A stretch of DNA of 64,000 nt from Coturnix japonica (Eukaryota > Chordata > Aves > Galliformes > Phasianidae). The notes beneath the pieces were generated by a model, which was given only the letters and a program-made list of their open reading frames with translations, was not told the DNA's origin and ran no database searches. The translations under genes were made by a program, and so were the position numbers. Location: contig NC_029543.1 in NCBI RefSeq assembly GCF_001577835.2, positions 1,810,199 through 1,874,198 of the forward strand, in the 5' to 3' direction. This document shows, in pieces, positions 33,665 to 45,300 of the stretch. How positions within the stretch are numbered: the stretch's first letter is position 1; each line of letters starts with the position of its first letter.

Positions 33665-35015
33665 TCAGTTCCCATTGAACATCAAACCCCTTGGAGCTGG
33701 AGGGGGATGTGAGAGGCCTGGCCTTCCCCACCCTGCTGCTCTTTGATCCCTCCCCACCTTCCCTGGGCCCAGTTTGTGCTTCCTCTGCTCGTGGGGCTGG
33801 CGGTGGCTGAGCACAACGTGGTGCACCCACTCGATGTAGTTGGAGATCCTGGTGTAAATGTCAGGGTACCGGCGGTCCCCACATCTCTCCCCAGAGAACG
33901 AGACGACACCATAAACCTTCCCCTTGAGGACCAGGGGTCCCCCAGAGTCACCCTGTGATGGAGGGTGGGTTAATAACAGCCCTATGGGCCAAGGAGGATG
34001 GGAGGGTTGGGATGGGTGCGTGGCACTCACCGCACAGACGCCCTGCAGCGTGGCATTGCGGCTGGCCCCGCACATCATGTTGCCTGAGACACGGCCCTTC
34101 CATAGGGTCCGACACAGGCTCCTCTTGACGATGGTGGTGTTGACCTCCATCAGCTGGATGGGTCTCTCGCCGTAGTTGGAGATGTCCCCCCATCCCAACA
34201 CGGAGCAGAGGGTGCCAGGCTTCAGGTCGATGTGTGGCCGGGGCAGGCGGATGCGCTTCACAAATGCATTCAGCTCGGCCGTGTGGTTTAACTGGGCATT
34301 GAATGGGGGGCAAGTAATGATCCCATATCCCGACCCTTCTAAATGGAACCAGTGCGCTCCGGAGACAGGAGGTGCCCGGAATACGGGCATCATCCATCCC
34401 GGGGGCAGCACTTCTTCGGAGTACACTGACATCTAGTGTCGGTCCCCAGCCCTGCCCGTGGCACCGGGGCTCACCCTGAGCAGACGGATGTCGTTGTCCA
34501 CCGACCGAGGGTCGTAGAGGGGATGAGCGATGGATTCCTCGATACCAAACACCTGCTGGGACTCCTCGGGCTGCTCCAGGCTGTGAGCTCCCAGCACCAC
34601 GCGGAAGGAGGGGTTGTGCCTAATGGGGAGATGGGAGGAGGGATGGGAGCCCCCAAATGCTGCAATGTGGGGGTATCTGTGTGAATGGGACCCGGGGGAA
34701 ACTACTCACCTGGGAACGGGGCAGTGGGCAGCTGTCATCACCCACCTGGGCCACACCAGGAAACCCCCACAGAAATGCTGCCCGTCCATCTGGATGGAGG
34801 CGATGAAGGGCCGGGAGTGCGGCACCGCTGCTTTTCCCCCGATGATCCAACTTCTGTGAGCACCTGCTGGGTGCAGACAGTCAACAACCAGCCTTCAGAC
34901 ACCCAGCATTGCCCATGGGTGCAAAGTTCCCAGCCCTCCCAGCCACAACCTTCCCATCACCTGCTGGATGCAGCATTGAGCCCCCCAGGCTGAGGATGAG
35001 CAGAGCAGTGAACAT
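33665..35015 (-). CDS. PRSS57: Serine protease 57 (neutrophil serine protease 4-like)
   Basis: Trypsin-fold protease of the granule family, stored in azurophil granules of human neutrophils and cutting after arginine. Exons on the minus strand: 34961-35015, 34710-34866, 34475-34619, 34031-34291 and 33665-33952, giving about 301 aa. The short signal peptide (MFTALLILSLGGSMLHPA) is followed by a brief propeptide and IIGGKA, the activation N-terminus. The catalytic triad is intact: His in TAAHC (exon 2), Asp in NDIRLLR (exon 3), Ser in GDSGGPL (exon 5). By alignment to chymotrypsin numbering, the S1 pocket has Gly189, Ser216 (VVSFSG) and Asp226 (YPDIY), the unusual set known for PRSS57/NSP4. Exon 2 can start at 34866 or 34863 (tandem CAGCAG acceptor). 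The C-terminal tail after EWVHHVV is longer than usual and Pro/Arg-rich. Its position beside FSTL3 and PALM matches human. Confidence 0.92.
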
Positions 35016-35850
35016 TCTGCTGCAGCTCAGGCCACCACCACCCCCTATGGGGCCACCTGAGGATGGGGGGGTTAAATAACCTTGCAGGGTGGTGCTGTGG
35101 GCACAGAGATACCCCTCTGCTTCCTCCTCTCAGTATTGCTGCCTTGTGCAATCGATTGGGATGGAGATACGCAATGCTAAGGGGTGATGGAGGGTTCAGT
35201 TTTGCTGTGGCACTGCCCGGCAGCTTTCCCTGGAGCAGAGAAGAAGCTGTTTGTTGGGAAGAGAGTGGATGAAGGAAGGAAGGGAGAAAGCAGAGCAGCT
35301 TCCCAGCACATGCCTGGCTGATTTCATGCCTTGAGCTAATTGGAATGAAATCCCCCATGTCACAGAGGGTACAAGTGAGGACAGAGCCCCTCCATGGCCC
35401 AGGGACACCTCTAAGGATGTCCCCAGGGCTGACGGTGGCCCGGTGCTGTGTGTTGTGCTGCCTTTCATCCCGACCAGCTGCTGCTCTGCATCCCCACGGG
35501 TACAGGCTTGAAGGGATGGTGGTCGAAGAGCCGGGTTGCTCCTGCTGCAGAGCTGGGCTTGCCAGTGGTGGGCAGATTTCTTAATGCCACCGTGGATTGC
35601 AACTTGTCCTGGGCTTCCTGTGTCAGTTTGCCAGGGTTTACCCAATGCAACCGTCACCGGGAAACGGAGGAGCCGACAGTGGGGGCAGATATGTCGGGCT
35701 GGGGGGGGTGGGATTGCCATTGGCACCCTCAGGTCTGCGAGATGCAAGTGTTAGGAGCAAAACCTTCAGCCCCCCTCCTGCCCTGCGGGGTTCGGGCAGC
35801 ACCCGCAGCCTCTCCATGATCGAGACCCCCGCATCCTTTTAAGCAACCTC
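35016..35850. other. Intergenic interval PRSS57 - PALM
   Basis: Head-to-head spacing between the PRSS57 start and the PALM CpG island. No exon or repeat recognised. The PRSS57 promoter must lie at its left end; no TATA box was identified with confidence. Confidence 0.45.
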
Positions 35851-35854
35851 GGGG

Positions 35855-36300
35855 GTCTCCTATGAACGGCGGAATAGAGGAGCGGCGGGCGGGGAGCGCC
35901 GCGCCCCGAGGCCGGTTTAAGGGGCGGTGGCAGTGACGGACCGCGCCCGGCAGACGGAGCTGTGCGGGAGGCGGGGGCACCGACGCGGCCCCGACATCCC
36001 TGCGCATCCCGCAGCCCCGCCGGGGATGCCGCCGCCCGCCGGGCCCTGAGCGCCGGGACGCCGGCGACTGCCGGCCACGTTCCGCCACGCCTCGCCCGGT
36101 ACGGACCCAACGGAACCCGACTGGATAATGGAGTGAGTACCGGAGCCGTTCCCTGCGGGACCCCCCAGCACCGGGCCGCGGGGCTCCCCGTGCCGCTCAC
36201 CGCAGCGCCGAGGTGGAGGCGGCACCCGGGTGCCGGGATTCGGGATCCCCCCGGTTGGGGCTGCGGGGACCCGTTGAACGGAGGGTCGAGAAGTCGCTCG
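35855..36300 (+). promoter_or_regulatory. PALM CpG-island promoter and 5' UTR
   Basis: Very CpG-dense stretch (GGCGGGCGGGGAGCGCCGCG near 35885) around the first PALM exon. No TATA box. The 5' UTR probably begins at about 35900-35950; the exact start is not visible. Confidence 0.6.
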
Positions 36301-39300
36301 CATCACTTTGAATCGGCCCCGCACCCCACTCGAGCCGCTCGCATCCCCCCCACGCTGCGGGTCGGGGCCCTGAATCACGGTGCGTCCCTGCACAGCGGGC
36401 TCGGGACCCCCACCGAGGGGCTGCAGAACCCCCGATGGCGACGGCTCAGACCCCCATAGAGCTCAGAAGGAGCTGCCCCCCCCCCTCCCCACCGACCCCG
36501 CTCGGTTCCTGCCCTACTGCGGGGCGCCGAAGCGACCACCCGTGGTGCGTGGATGGAGGCCCCGAGCGGGTAGGAGAGCTGCGGGGCTCGAGCAGCGGTG
36601 CGGGAGGAGATGGGGAGGGGGATGGGGAGGAGGGGAATGGGGTGGGAAAGGCGTTTATTTTTCTGTTTTGAACCTGTTGTTGCTGCTGTGCGTAGCTGGG
36701 GGTGAGTGGGTGGCTGGGAGCCCGCGGACCCCTCCCTTTGCACGCGGTGCCGAAGGGTCCGGCTTGGAGAGGGGGCTGCACCCCTCATCCTGCTGGAGAT
36801 TGACTCTCGGGAGCCGAGGAATGCTCCAGCGCCCTGACCTTCTTTGTGTGCTGCTGTGGGGCCCTGCCCCGGTCGGTTGGAACCTGCAGGGAGGATGGGA
36901 GCTGAGGACGGGGCTCTGCAGCCCTATCGTTCCCTTCCCTTTGCTTCCCTTCAGCATCTCCTGGGTTTGGCACTGAGGTCTTTCCAGGGGAACCCATCCA
37001 GCCCAACCCAGGGGTCAGTGACCGTCTGCTCCTTGTGGGCACATTGCCCTGTGCTGATTAACCAGGTGCTCAGTCAGTACTCAACAGGCCTGGGCCATCT
37101 GCCATTTACCCCCAGTTTGGGGGAGCCCCATAGGGATGCTGGAGGGCTTGGGGTTTGCTGCTGAGGGGCACCAATAGGGGCCTGGGGGGGGGGGATGGCA
37201 GATCTAGGGTGGGAATGGGGGAGGGGATCAGCTCCCAGCCAGGTGACAGCATAGATGATGGTTCTGCCCCTCCGTGCTGAGCCCCTTTATCACTGTGGGC
37301 TATGGGATGGACTGCTGGCTGTCAGCAGGGGACAAGGAGTCCTTCAGGGCTGTGCTGGGGCTTTTGTTTGTGTGCTGGAAATACCAGATTGTTCCTTCTT
37401 GTGTCTACAGACCCTGCTAGGGAAATGTGCCCCGGAGGTGAGAGTGTAGGGCTGAGCAGCAAAGCAGAACCGGAGCGTGCACAGTTTCTGTTTGGGCAGC
37501 TTTGGTGCAGCCCCTTCTGGTCGTTCAGGTTTTGGCTCTTATGGAGATGAATCTTGGGATTTTGGGGCTGGAATATGTGCGTAAAAGTTGTCGGTGGTTG
37601 AAATGCAGATGTGTTTTCCCTGGGTTTATGGCCAGACCTGAAGCCCCAGTGCTCCTGCAAAGGGTTTAACCAAAGGTCAGGTGTGCTATGTGAAATTCAT
37701 ACCCTTGTCATTGGGATGGAGGCTTAGGAAAGTCCTGGGATCAGTGGGGTCCCGTGGCCAAACACTCCCCAGACATAGGCCTGGCTCTGCAGTTGCTGAT
37801 GTGTGCTGGGAAGCGTGATCCTGGGGTTGGCTCTTGCTTTCCTTTAGCTTTGGCAGCAGCTGGAGGAGGGTGCTGGACACCACGAGCAGAAGCTGCCAAA
37901 GGAGGTTTGGCTAAAAGCTTCTGGCTCTTACAAAAGGTTGTGCTGGTCCCATCAGGGCTGCTCTTCTGTCCTCTGCTCATCCTGCTAGCGATGCTGTTGG
38001 GTAGCTGGGGGTTTAGCATCTTCACTTCTGGATGCTGATGGCTCCTTCTGTATCTTTGCACCTTGCTGTTTCTGCTGTCCTCAGGAGCCAGGTCCTGCTC
38101 TCCAGGTCCTGCTCTCTAAATCACTCCAGATCTGAACAGGAGACTCACAGAGGGGGGAGAAGGGATATTTCTGCCCTTAGGGTAACCTGGGACACTCCCT
38201 TTGCGGTGGAGTTTAGGGTCCTACACTCCCCTCCATGCACCTCTGTTTACATACAAAACCCATTGAGACACTGTTCCCAATGTCCTGGAGGAAGCCATAA
38301 AGCCCAGCGACAGACAGCAACACAATGGCACCTGGGGAGCCAGGGCTCAGGGTTCAGCCCAGAAGTGCACAAGGTGGGGAAGGAACTGAAGCCAAGAGTG
38401 GATTTCCTTGGGAAACTGCTGCTGGTATTCCTTGTTCCTGACCAGAAATAGCCACTTGCCCCCATACAAGGGAAAGGGGAAAGGACGTGCACAAGGGATG
38501 GGGTCTGATGGAGGGCGGAAAGCTCAGGGCTGGAGGCAGAGGCGGATTCAGGAAGCCTGAGCTGAGTCTGTATTTACTACTTACACCCGTCTGTGAGGCA
38601 GAAAGCCCCTCAGGCCCCAGACAGAAGCCGGTCTCAGGGGATGAGGATGAATCTCAGCAGCCCTGGAGCTGCTGTTGGGGCGGGGAGCAATGCTGGCTGT
38701 GCTCTGGCAGGTGCTTCCTGGTGCAGAGGAGCTGGATGGAAGCTGGGGACAGGGAGCTGAGCTCTGGGCTGGGTGCCCAGGCAAGGACTCTGCACGTGAA
38801 CCACGTCCCTATGTACTCCATAGAACCTCATGTGCCCTGGTGTGGGTGCCTTGTAGGACTGAGATGTGATGCAGCCACAGTGATGGCAGGGCTTGAATTC
38901 CACATCCTTGGGCTGGTGTTGGAGCTGCTGGGCTGCCGGCCTCGGTGGGTTGAGTGCTGCCAGGTGTGGGGAGCTTTGCTTCATTCATAAATCGTGTGGG
39001 TGTTTCCTCGTGGAGCCTTGCTCCTCTAACTGGAAGGGAGCTGGAAACCCAAGTGTTTGGAGGGCACTTGAACCATTGTTTGAAAGATCTGTAATTTTCC
39101 AATCAAACTCCCTCCTTGAGCCTCTGTTCATCAAATATTCAGAGGATCCATTTTCTCCTGGCACTTCCAGCCCACGTCTCAGCCTGAAGAATCAATCAGG
39201 CAGCTCTGCTTGTTCTAATGCATCCTGCATCTTTCGGGAGCCTGGGGCTGCCATCTCCTCCTCCCACCTCATCTCCTCCCAAAGCAGCCACTTGGGATGG

Positions 39301-42300
39301 GGCTGTGCAGGCTCAAAGTGGAGCTGGTGTGGCTCAATGCAAACAGCTGGGGGGGGGGGGACCTGGCCTCACTCCTTTCTGCTGCCTGCTCCCAAGCAAA
39401 GCTTTATCCATTCCCTCCTGAGCCTGCTGGGAGGGATTTGCCTTTGCTGTCATTCACTGCAGGACTTGGGCTGTCCCTTTGCTCTGCACCCCGCTGTGAG
39501 CAGCAGCACATCAGGGCAGGGGTTGTAGTTTCCCTGCTGCAGCAGCACTCTGGACCCAATATCCCTTGGGTCTGGCTGTCGGCACAGTGTAAATCAGTGC
39601 TGCTCCCTCTATTGCCACCCCTGCTGCCACCAGCTGATCCTCCCAGGGCTTCAGGATGGAGTTTGGCTTGGGATGAGCCCTCTCCCTTCCTTCTCTTCTG
39701 TCTCGGTGTTGAGCTGGTGGGAATAGAGCAGAGGTCGGGGGGGGGGGATGGAGGAGGAGCAGCTTGAAACGGCTCTTCACACATTTGGATGAGCTAATGG
39801 GAAAAAAAAAAACAGAGGAAGGCAAATAAACATTATTGTTTCTTGTCAGGCGGGGAGGAGACAAAAGGTCATGGGCTTCCCTTGTGATGGGAGGAAACAG
39901 CGGCATCAGCAGGGCTGGAAAGAGCTGGAGAGCCCAGGGAGGGAACACATGGGGTGCGTGTGTGCTCACACGTGGGTGTGCAGCTCCATCCCAAGGCTGT
40001 TATTGCTGAGGGTGTGAGTTCCTGGGGCTCGGTCCCTCGGTGCCACCTGCATCCCATCGGCCTCACCTTTATGCCACTGCCTTGCATTGCATCGACAGCT
40101 TGAGGAGCTGCCCCTGGGATCGGCGGAGCTGAGACCTGCATGAACCGGGCAGAAAAGCATGAATCTATTTGCAGGAGCTCACGAGACCCGGTGAAATGAA
40201 GTGGAGAGGGGAGGGCAGGGGGGGTCTTTTGGTGTCTTTTCTGCCTTTTTGATTCAGGGGGAGGATGGAAACTGAGCACCCGGTGCCTCTGGGGTCACCT
40301 TTTTATTGCTCGGTGTAACGTGGAGCTCACACCGGCGTGGCTGCGATCTATCGGGAGCTCTATAGGTGTCGGCCCTCGGTCCTGGAGGCCGGAGCGCATC
40401 TCATCGCGCATCCCCCGACCGGGTGCCGTCTCGTTCGCATTACCATGGCGCTGTTACCATAGAGCTGTTTCCATGGTGCCGTTACCAGGGCAGCCGCCTC
40501 CCGTCTCCGTGCATCCTCCGGCCCGGCCGTGAGCTGCGGGAGGGGAACGGAGGAGGTGCCGCCACTCGGGTTTAACCCCGAATCCAGCCCTGGGATCAGC
40601 AGCGGGATCCCATCGGAGCGTGATGGCTGTAGGACCCGTTCCATCCTCATGTCTCTTCACCCCATTCCCGTGTGCAGGGGGGAGCTGGGAGCACCAGGCT
40701 CAGGCTCTGCCCCTTCTCATATATCAGGGTATTGGGGTGATGGAGAGGTGCATTGATGGGGTTTGGGGCCAATATGGTGCAGTGAGGGGCATCCAGCCTG
40801 TTTTGTGTCTTTCCCTGGGCCAGGATGATTTCTGGCTTTCACCCCAGGATTGCAGAAACTTTAGTAGCAAATAATGGAAAATAAAGAGGATGGGGGGAAG
40901 AAAAGCAGAACAGAACGTTTCAGGAATGCTGAAAAAAGCTTGGATCAGTTGAACTGTGTGAGATCCAGGAGAGAAAGAGGCTTCATTCCAAAGTCTGGGG
41001 TGCAAAGAGATGGGTTCAGAGGGCATCCCTGGCCCTGCAGCAGGGACCCTGAGGCCATAGGATGGTCCTACAGCCCTATGATATAGGGAAAGGTGATGGA
41101 GAGCCAGCGAGTTCCTCCCTGCAACCTCTGTGCGCAATGTCTGCATGGAGCCATCCCAGCTGCCTGGGCCCAGGGGTTACTTGAAGTCCTGGATCTCATT
41201 CTTGGAGGGGGAAGGGGAATGTTTCATCTCCTGGGCTGCTGCCTGTGGCAAGGTTAGAGCTGTGACGTGGGTGTTACGGGGACTGGGGATGGCTGCTGCC
41301 TGCCTGCTCCACAGCACTGACATCTCCCTGCCATCAGTTTGTCACAGCTCCATCTCTCAATTTGCAATTGGAAACCAGTGCTGTGGTCCTGATGGTTTGG
41401 TGCAGGGAAGAGCCAGCTGAGCCAGGGTGATGAGCAGCAAAGGGAGCATGGATGGGGCTCATAGATGCAGCATTGGGATGGGGCTGCTGATGGTATATGC
41501 ACTCAAAGCATCACAGCTTCACCTCAAAGTGCCCCCAAATAACTGCTATAAACGCAGCACCTTCTCCCCATCGTGTTTGTTTGCTCTCAGTTTCACTCTC
41601 TGCCAAGAACTCTGCATGCAAAGAACACATGGGCAGCCCCAGTGCTGGGCTGGAGCTGAGCCATGAGCCATAGAGGTGGTGATGGTGGGTGGAGGTCACC
41701 GTGGGGCATCACGCTTCCCACTTTTCCATCAGGAAACGTCCCTGTTGTTTTAATGGGGCTTTCTGGAAAGTGGTGATCATTTGCACGCCATGAGAATGTT
41801 TTGCTTGAGGGGTGGGAAGGAGGGAAACAGCCTCAACACTGCACTGCCCGAGGGGGGGGGTTGAGAGGGATGGTTACCATATAGTGGGGGGCTCATGCCC
41901 CACAGCTGCATCCTGGCCCCTCCTCACCAATGGCTTTCCCTGCTGTGTGCTGTGGACGCAGCACAGCCATCCCTCCCTGTCCCCACTTACCCCCAGTTGA
42001 ACTGGGAATGATTCAAGCCACCAAGGCTGGCAGCCCTGAGCTGTGGCCGCTGTAGGGCAGGGTTGTCTGCTCTGCCTTTAACTGTACGTTGCAAAGCCCT
42101 CAGGCCCCGCTGGCCATGAGCAGGGCAGGACCTGCAGGCAGTGTGTCCTGCTGTCCTTCCCAGCCTCCATCACCCAGCTCCAATGCTCTCAGCCAGGGCA
42201 GAAACTCCTGGGATGTGTGAAAATGGATCCGTGCTTCATCACTGCAGGTGGAAATTAAACCATAGAGCTCACCCTGCTGCCTCCTCCTGCTCAGCATCAT

Positions 42301-45300
42301 CTATTGGAGCAGCATCAGTGCTTGGGGCTGGAGCTCCTTGCTGTGTTGTGAGACCTCTGCTATTGTGGTGCCCACACTCCACGTGCTCAGAGGCCCCAAA
42401 GCTCACCCTGCTTTCCCCCAGCCCCATTCCATGCACCTGCCCCCTTCCCAAGCTCTGGGAAACGAATGGCAACCAGCCATCGCCTTACAACACCTCTGAG
42501 CCTCCTGCTCCAATTACTGCCACAGCTAATTGCTTCGTTAGCGTCGCACGGCACACAGCCAGTCTGCTCCCCTCCCACCACAACCCCCCCCCCAGGACCC
42601 CTATGCAGGTGCTTACAGCTACAGCTGGTGTTGGGTAGCACAGCTGGGTCTGTGCATGAGTGATGTGTGTGTCTGTCTGTGCAGTGCACAGCCTGGAAAG
42701 GTCGCTGTGTAGGAAAGGTGTCAGCAGCCAAGGAATAGGCTTGAAATGGAAAGTGTGAGCCAGAATAGAGGAGGCAGCCAGGAGTGCTTCTCTCCAACCC
42801 TTCTGTCGTGGCCATTCCCCTCCGCACAGCACTGGGCCCAGAGGAAAAGAGGAGCACAAAGAGGATCGGGGTGCCAGGAGGAGATGTGTTGGGGCAGAGG
42901 GAAGCAGAGGAAGCAGAAGGGAAGAGCCTGGCCTTTGTCTGTGCGCTCTGTCTGGCTCCACAATGTCCCCATTCACTCCCCACATCTCTCTGTGTGGGCG
43001 ACGGTGCATCACAGCTTCTCTCTGCTCTCTTTGCAGGGCTGTGGAGGCCAACACGCTCCAGCAGGAGAGGCTGCAGGCCATTGCGGTGAGTCCCCTTGGG
43101 CGACAGGGTGGCACCAACACAGTGATACCTGCGGTGCCCTCAGCCCAACAAACAGCTCCTCCAGGGCTTGGTTCTGCACCTGGAGACCAGAGATGCAATT
43201 GGCAGCAGGGTTAATTCATGAAGCAGTGCCTTAATGAGCCCTGAGTGAGAAGGGGATGAGCATGAGGGTCTTCTCTGCCCTCTCCTAAGGGTTGAGTGCT
43301 GTGTGTGATGCAGCCATGCAGGGGGTGGGTGCTCTGCAGCAGCTCCTTGCTGCCCTATAGCAGCTCCTTGCTCCCCCATAGCAGCCTCCTGCTCCCCCAT
43401 AGCAGCTCCTTGCTCCCCCATAGCAGCTCCTTGCTCCCCCTTAGCAGCTCCCTGCTCCCCTATAGCAGCTCCTTTCTCCCCCATAGCAGCTCCTTTCTCC
43501 CCCATAGCAAGCTCTTCTGCCCCATAGCAGGATCTCCTGCCCCATAGCAAAGCTCTTCTGCCCCATAGGCAGTTCCCTGCTCCCATAGCAGTTCCCCTGC
43601 TGCCAGCTCCCAGCCCCGCTTGCTATCGGCCGATCTGTGCCTCACAAAGGGCAAATTGTTCTGGGCCAGAGGAGAAAAAGAGCGGTGACGCTTCCCTGGC
43701 TGGACAGACTCTGCTAAAGCAATTGGACGAACCCAGGATGTGCCAACAGAGAGAGAAGGGGGGGGGGGGGGTCTGGAAAGGGCTGGTTTCCCCTCACTTC
43801 CCGGCTCACACTTAGCAGGGCCAGGCTGGGGGGAAGGTGACATTTAAAGGCAGGGAACAGTCCATGCTCTGCACCCTCTCTGCTCCCAGAGGTGCTGGGA
43901 TGGAGGTTCCCCCCCAGCAGTTCCTGGTGCTGCCCCAACCCTGCGCTGACCCCAACTCTGTGTCCATCCAGGAGAAGCGAAAACGTCAGACAGAGATTGA
44001 GAACAAGAGGAGGCAGCTGGAGGATGACAGGAGGCAGCTGCAGCATCTCAAGGTGAGGAAGACTCCCCTAGAGACCCCCAATGTGTTCATCAGGACCCCC
44101 AAAGCAGGAGGGTGGTGAGACCATTGATCCTCTGTGCTCCCCCAGTCCAAGGCGCTGCGGGAGAGATGGCTGCTGGAGGGGACCCCATCCTCTGCCTCTG
44201 AGGAAGATGAGGCGATGAAGAAGCAGATGCAGGAGGATGAGGTGAAGACCAAGGAGCTGGAGGAAACCATCCAAAGGTAACGGGGCTGTGCACTGCCCAG
44301 CAGCACAGCAGGGCTGGCTCAAGCACGAAGGGGCCTTTGTGTTGGTGTAATGGTGCAATGCATTCCTGTGGGCTCAGAGGGATGAGAAGGTTTTGCGGGG
44401 AGATGTGAAGCAAAGGGAGGGGACAATGTGAACAGAGGTGCAGTGATTCACATGGGCTCTAAGCTGCAGAGTCCCCGCTGTGTCCCAGAGCCATCAGGGC
44501 TCTTGGTTGGGCTCAATGGCCAGGAATGGACTCTGTTTTTCCTAGGGAAATTTGCACAGGGTTAATGAATCTGGGCACAAAATCTGAGTGAAGTAACATT
44601 ACTCCATGCCACCAGTTGTTGGCACTGTGTGTGATGGGTTGGGCTTTGGCACCACGTGGGATTGACCGCAGCAAAGTCAGGTCTGGTCCAACAAGTGCAT
44701 GTTTTTCCCCAAGAAAGAGATGCTGAAGGTTGTATATAGTGGGGATGTGTCCAGCTGAAGGGCTGCTGTGCAGCATGGGCTGCATTGCCTACATGGTAAC
44801 AGGGACATGGAGCCTGATGGGGGTTATTCTGTGCCTTCCCTTCAATCACTGCCAGCACTGATTCTGGTCCCCACTTTGGAGCTGGGCAGGACTGCAGAGC
44901 CCTTGTATGGCCACACTCACAGGGCTGCAGCAGATGGAGGGTTGATGTTCACACTGTCACAGCAGGATGGATGCTTGGCTGGGTTTGGTTTTGTTTTCGA
45001 GGTTGGCAGCAGGGCTGGTTGTTTTGATACAGGTTGGTAAGAGGGATGAGTCCCATGAGGTTCAGAGCCCAGGGTGGGAGATGGAGCTGGAACCCTTCTC
45101 CTGCCAGCACTGTGCTGAGCTTTTCCAAGGCTCTGCATGTCCTGAGCTGCTCTGGCCCTCAGTAACACAACCCCAGGGCTGAGGACTGCAGCTGAGCCCT
45201 GCAGGTCTGCTGTGATCCCAGCGCAGCCTCATGGCTCCTGTTCTCCCCCAGGCTGGAAAGGGAGTTGGAGTCACTGGAGAACAGCAGCTCTGCTACATCC

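Noticed and set aside
42485-43198. 237-codon open frame on the minus strand over PALM intron 1 and exon 2
   Set aside because: Low-complexity composition, no domain, and it overlaps a real PALM exon on the other strand.
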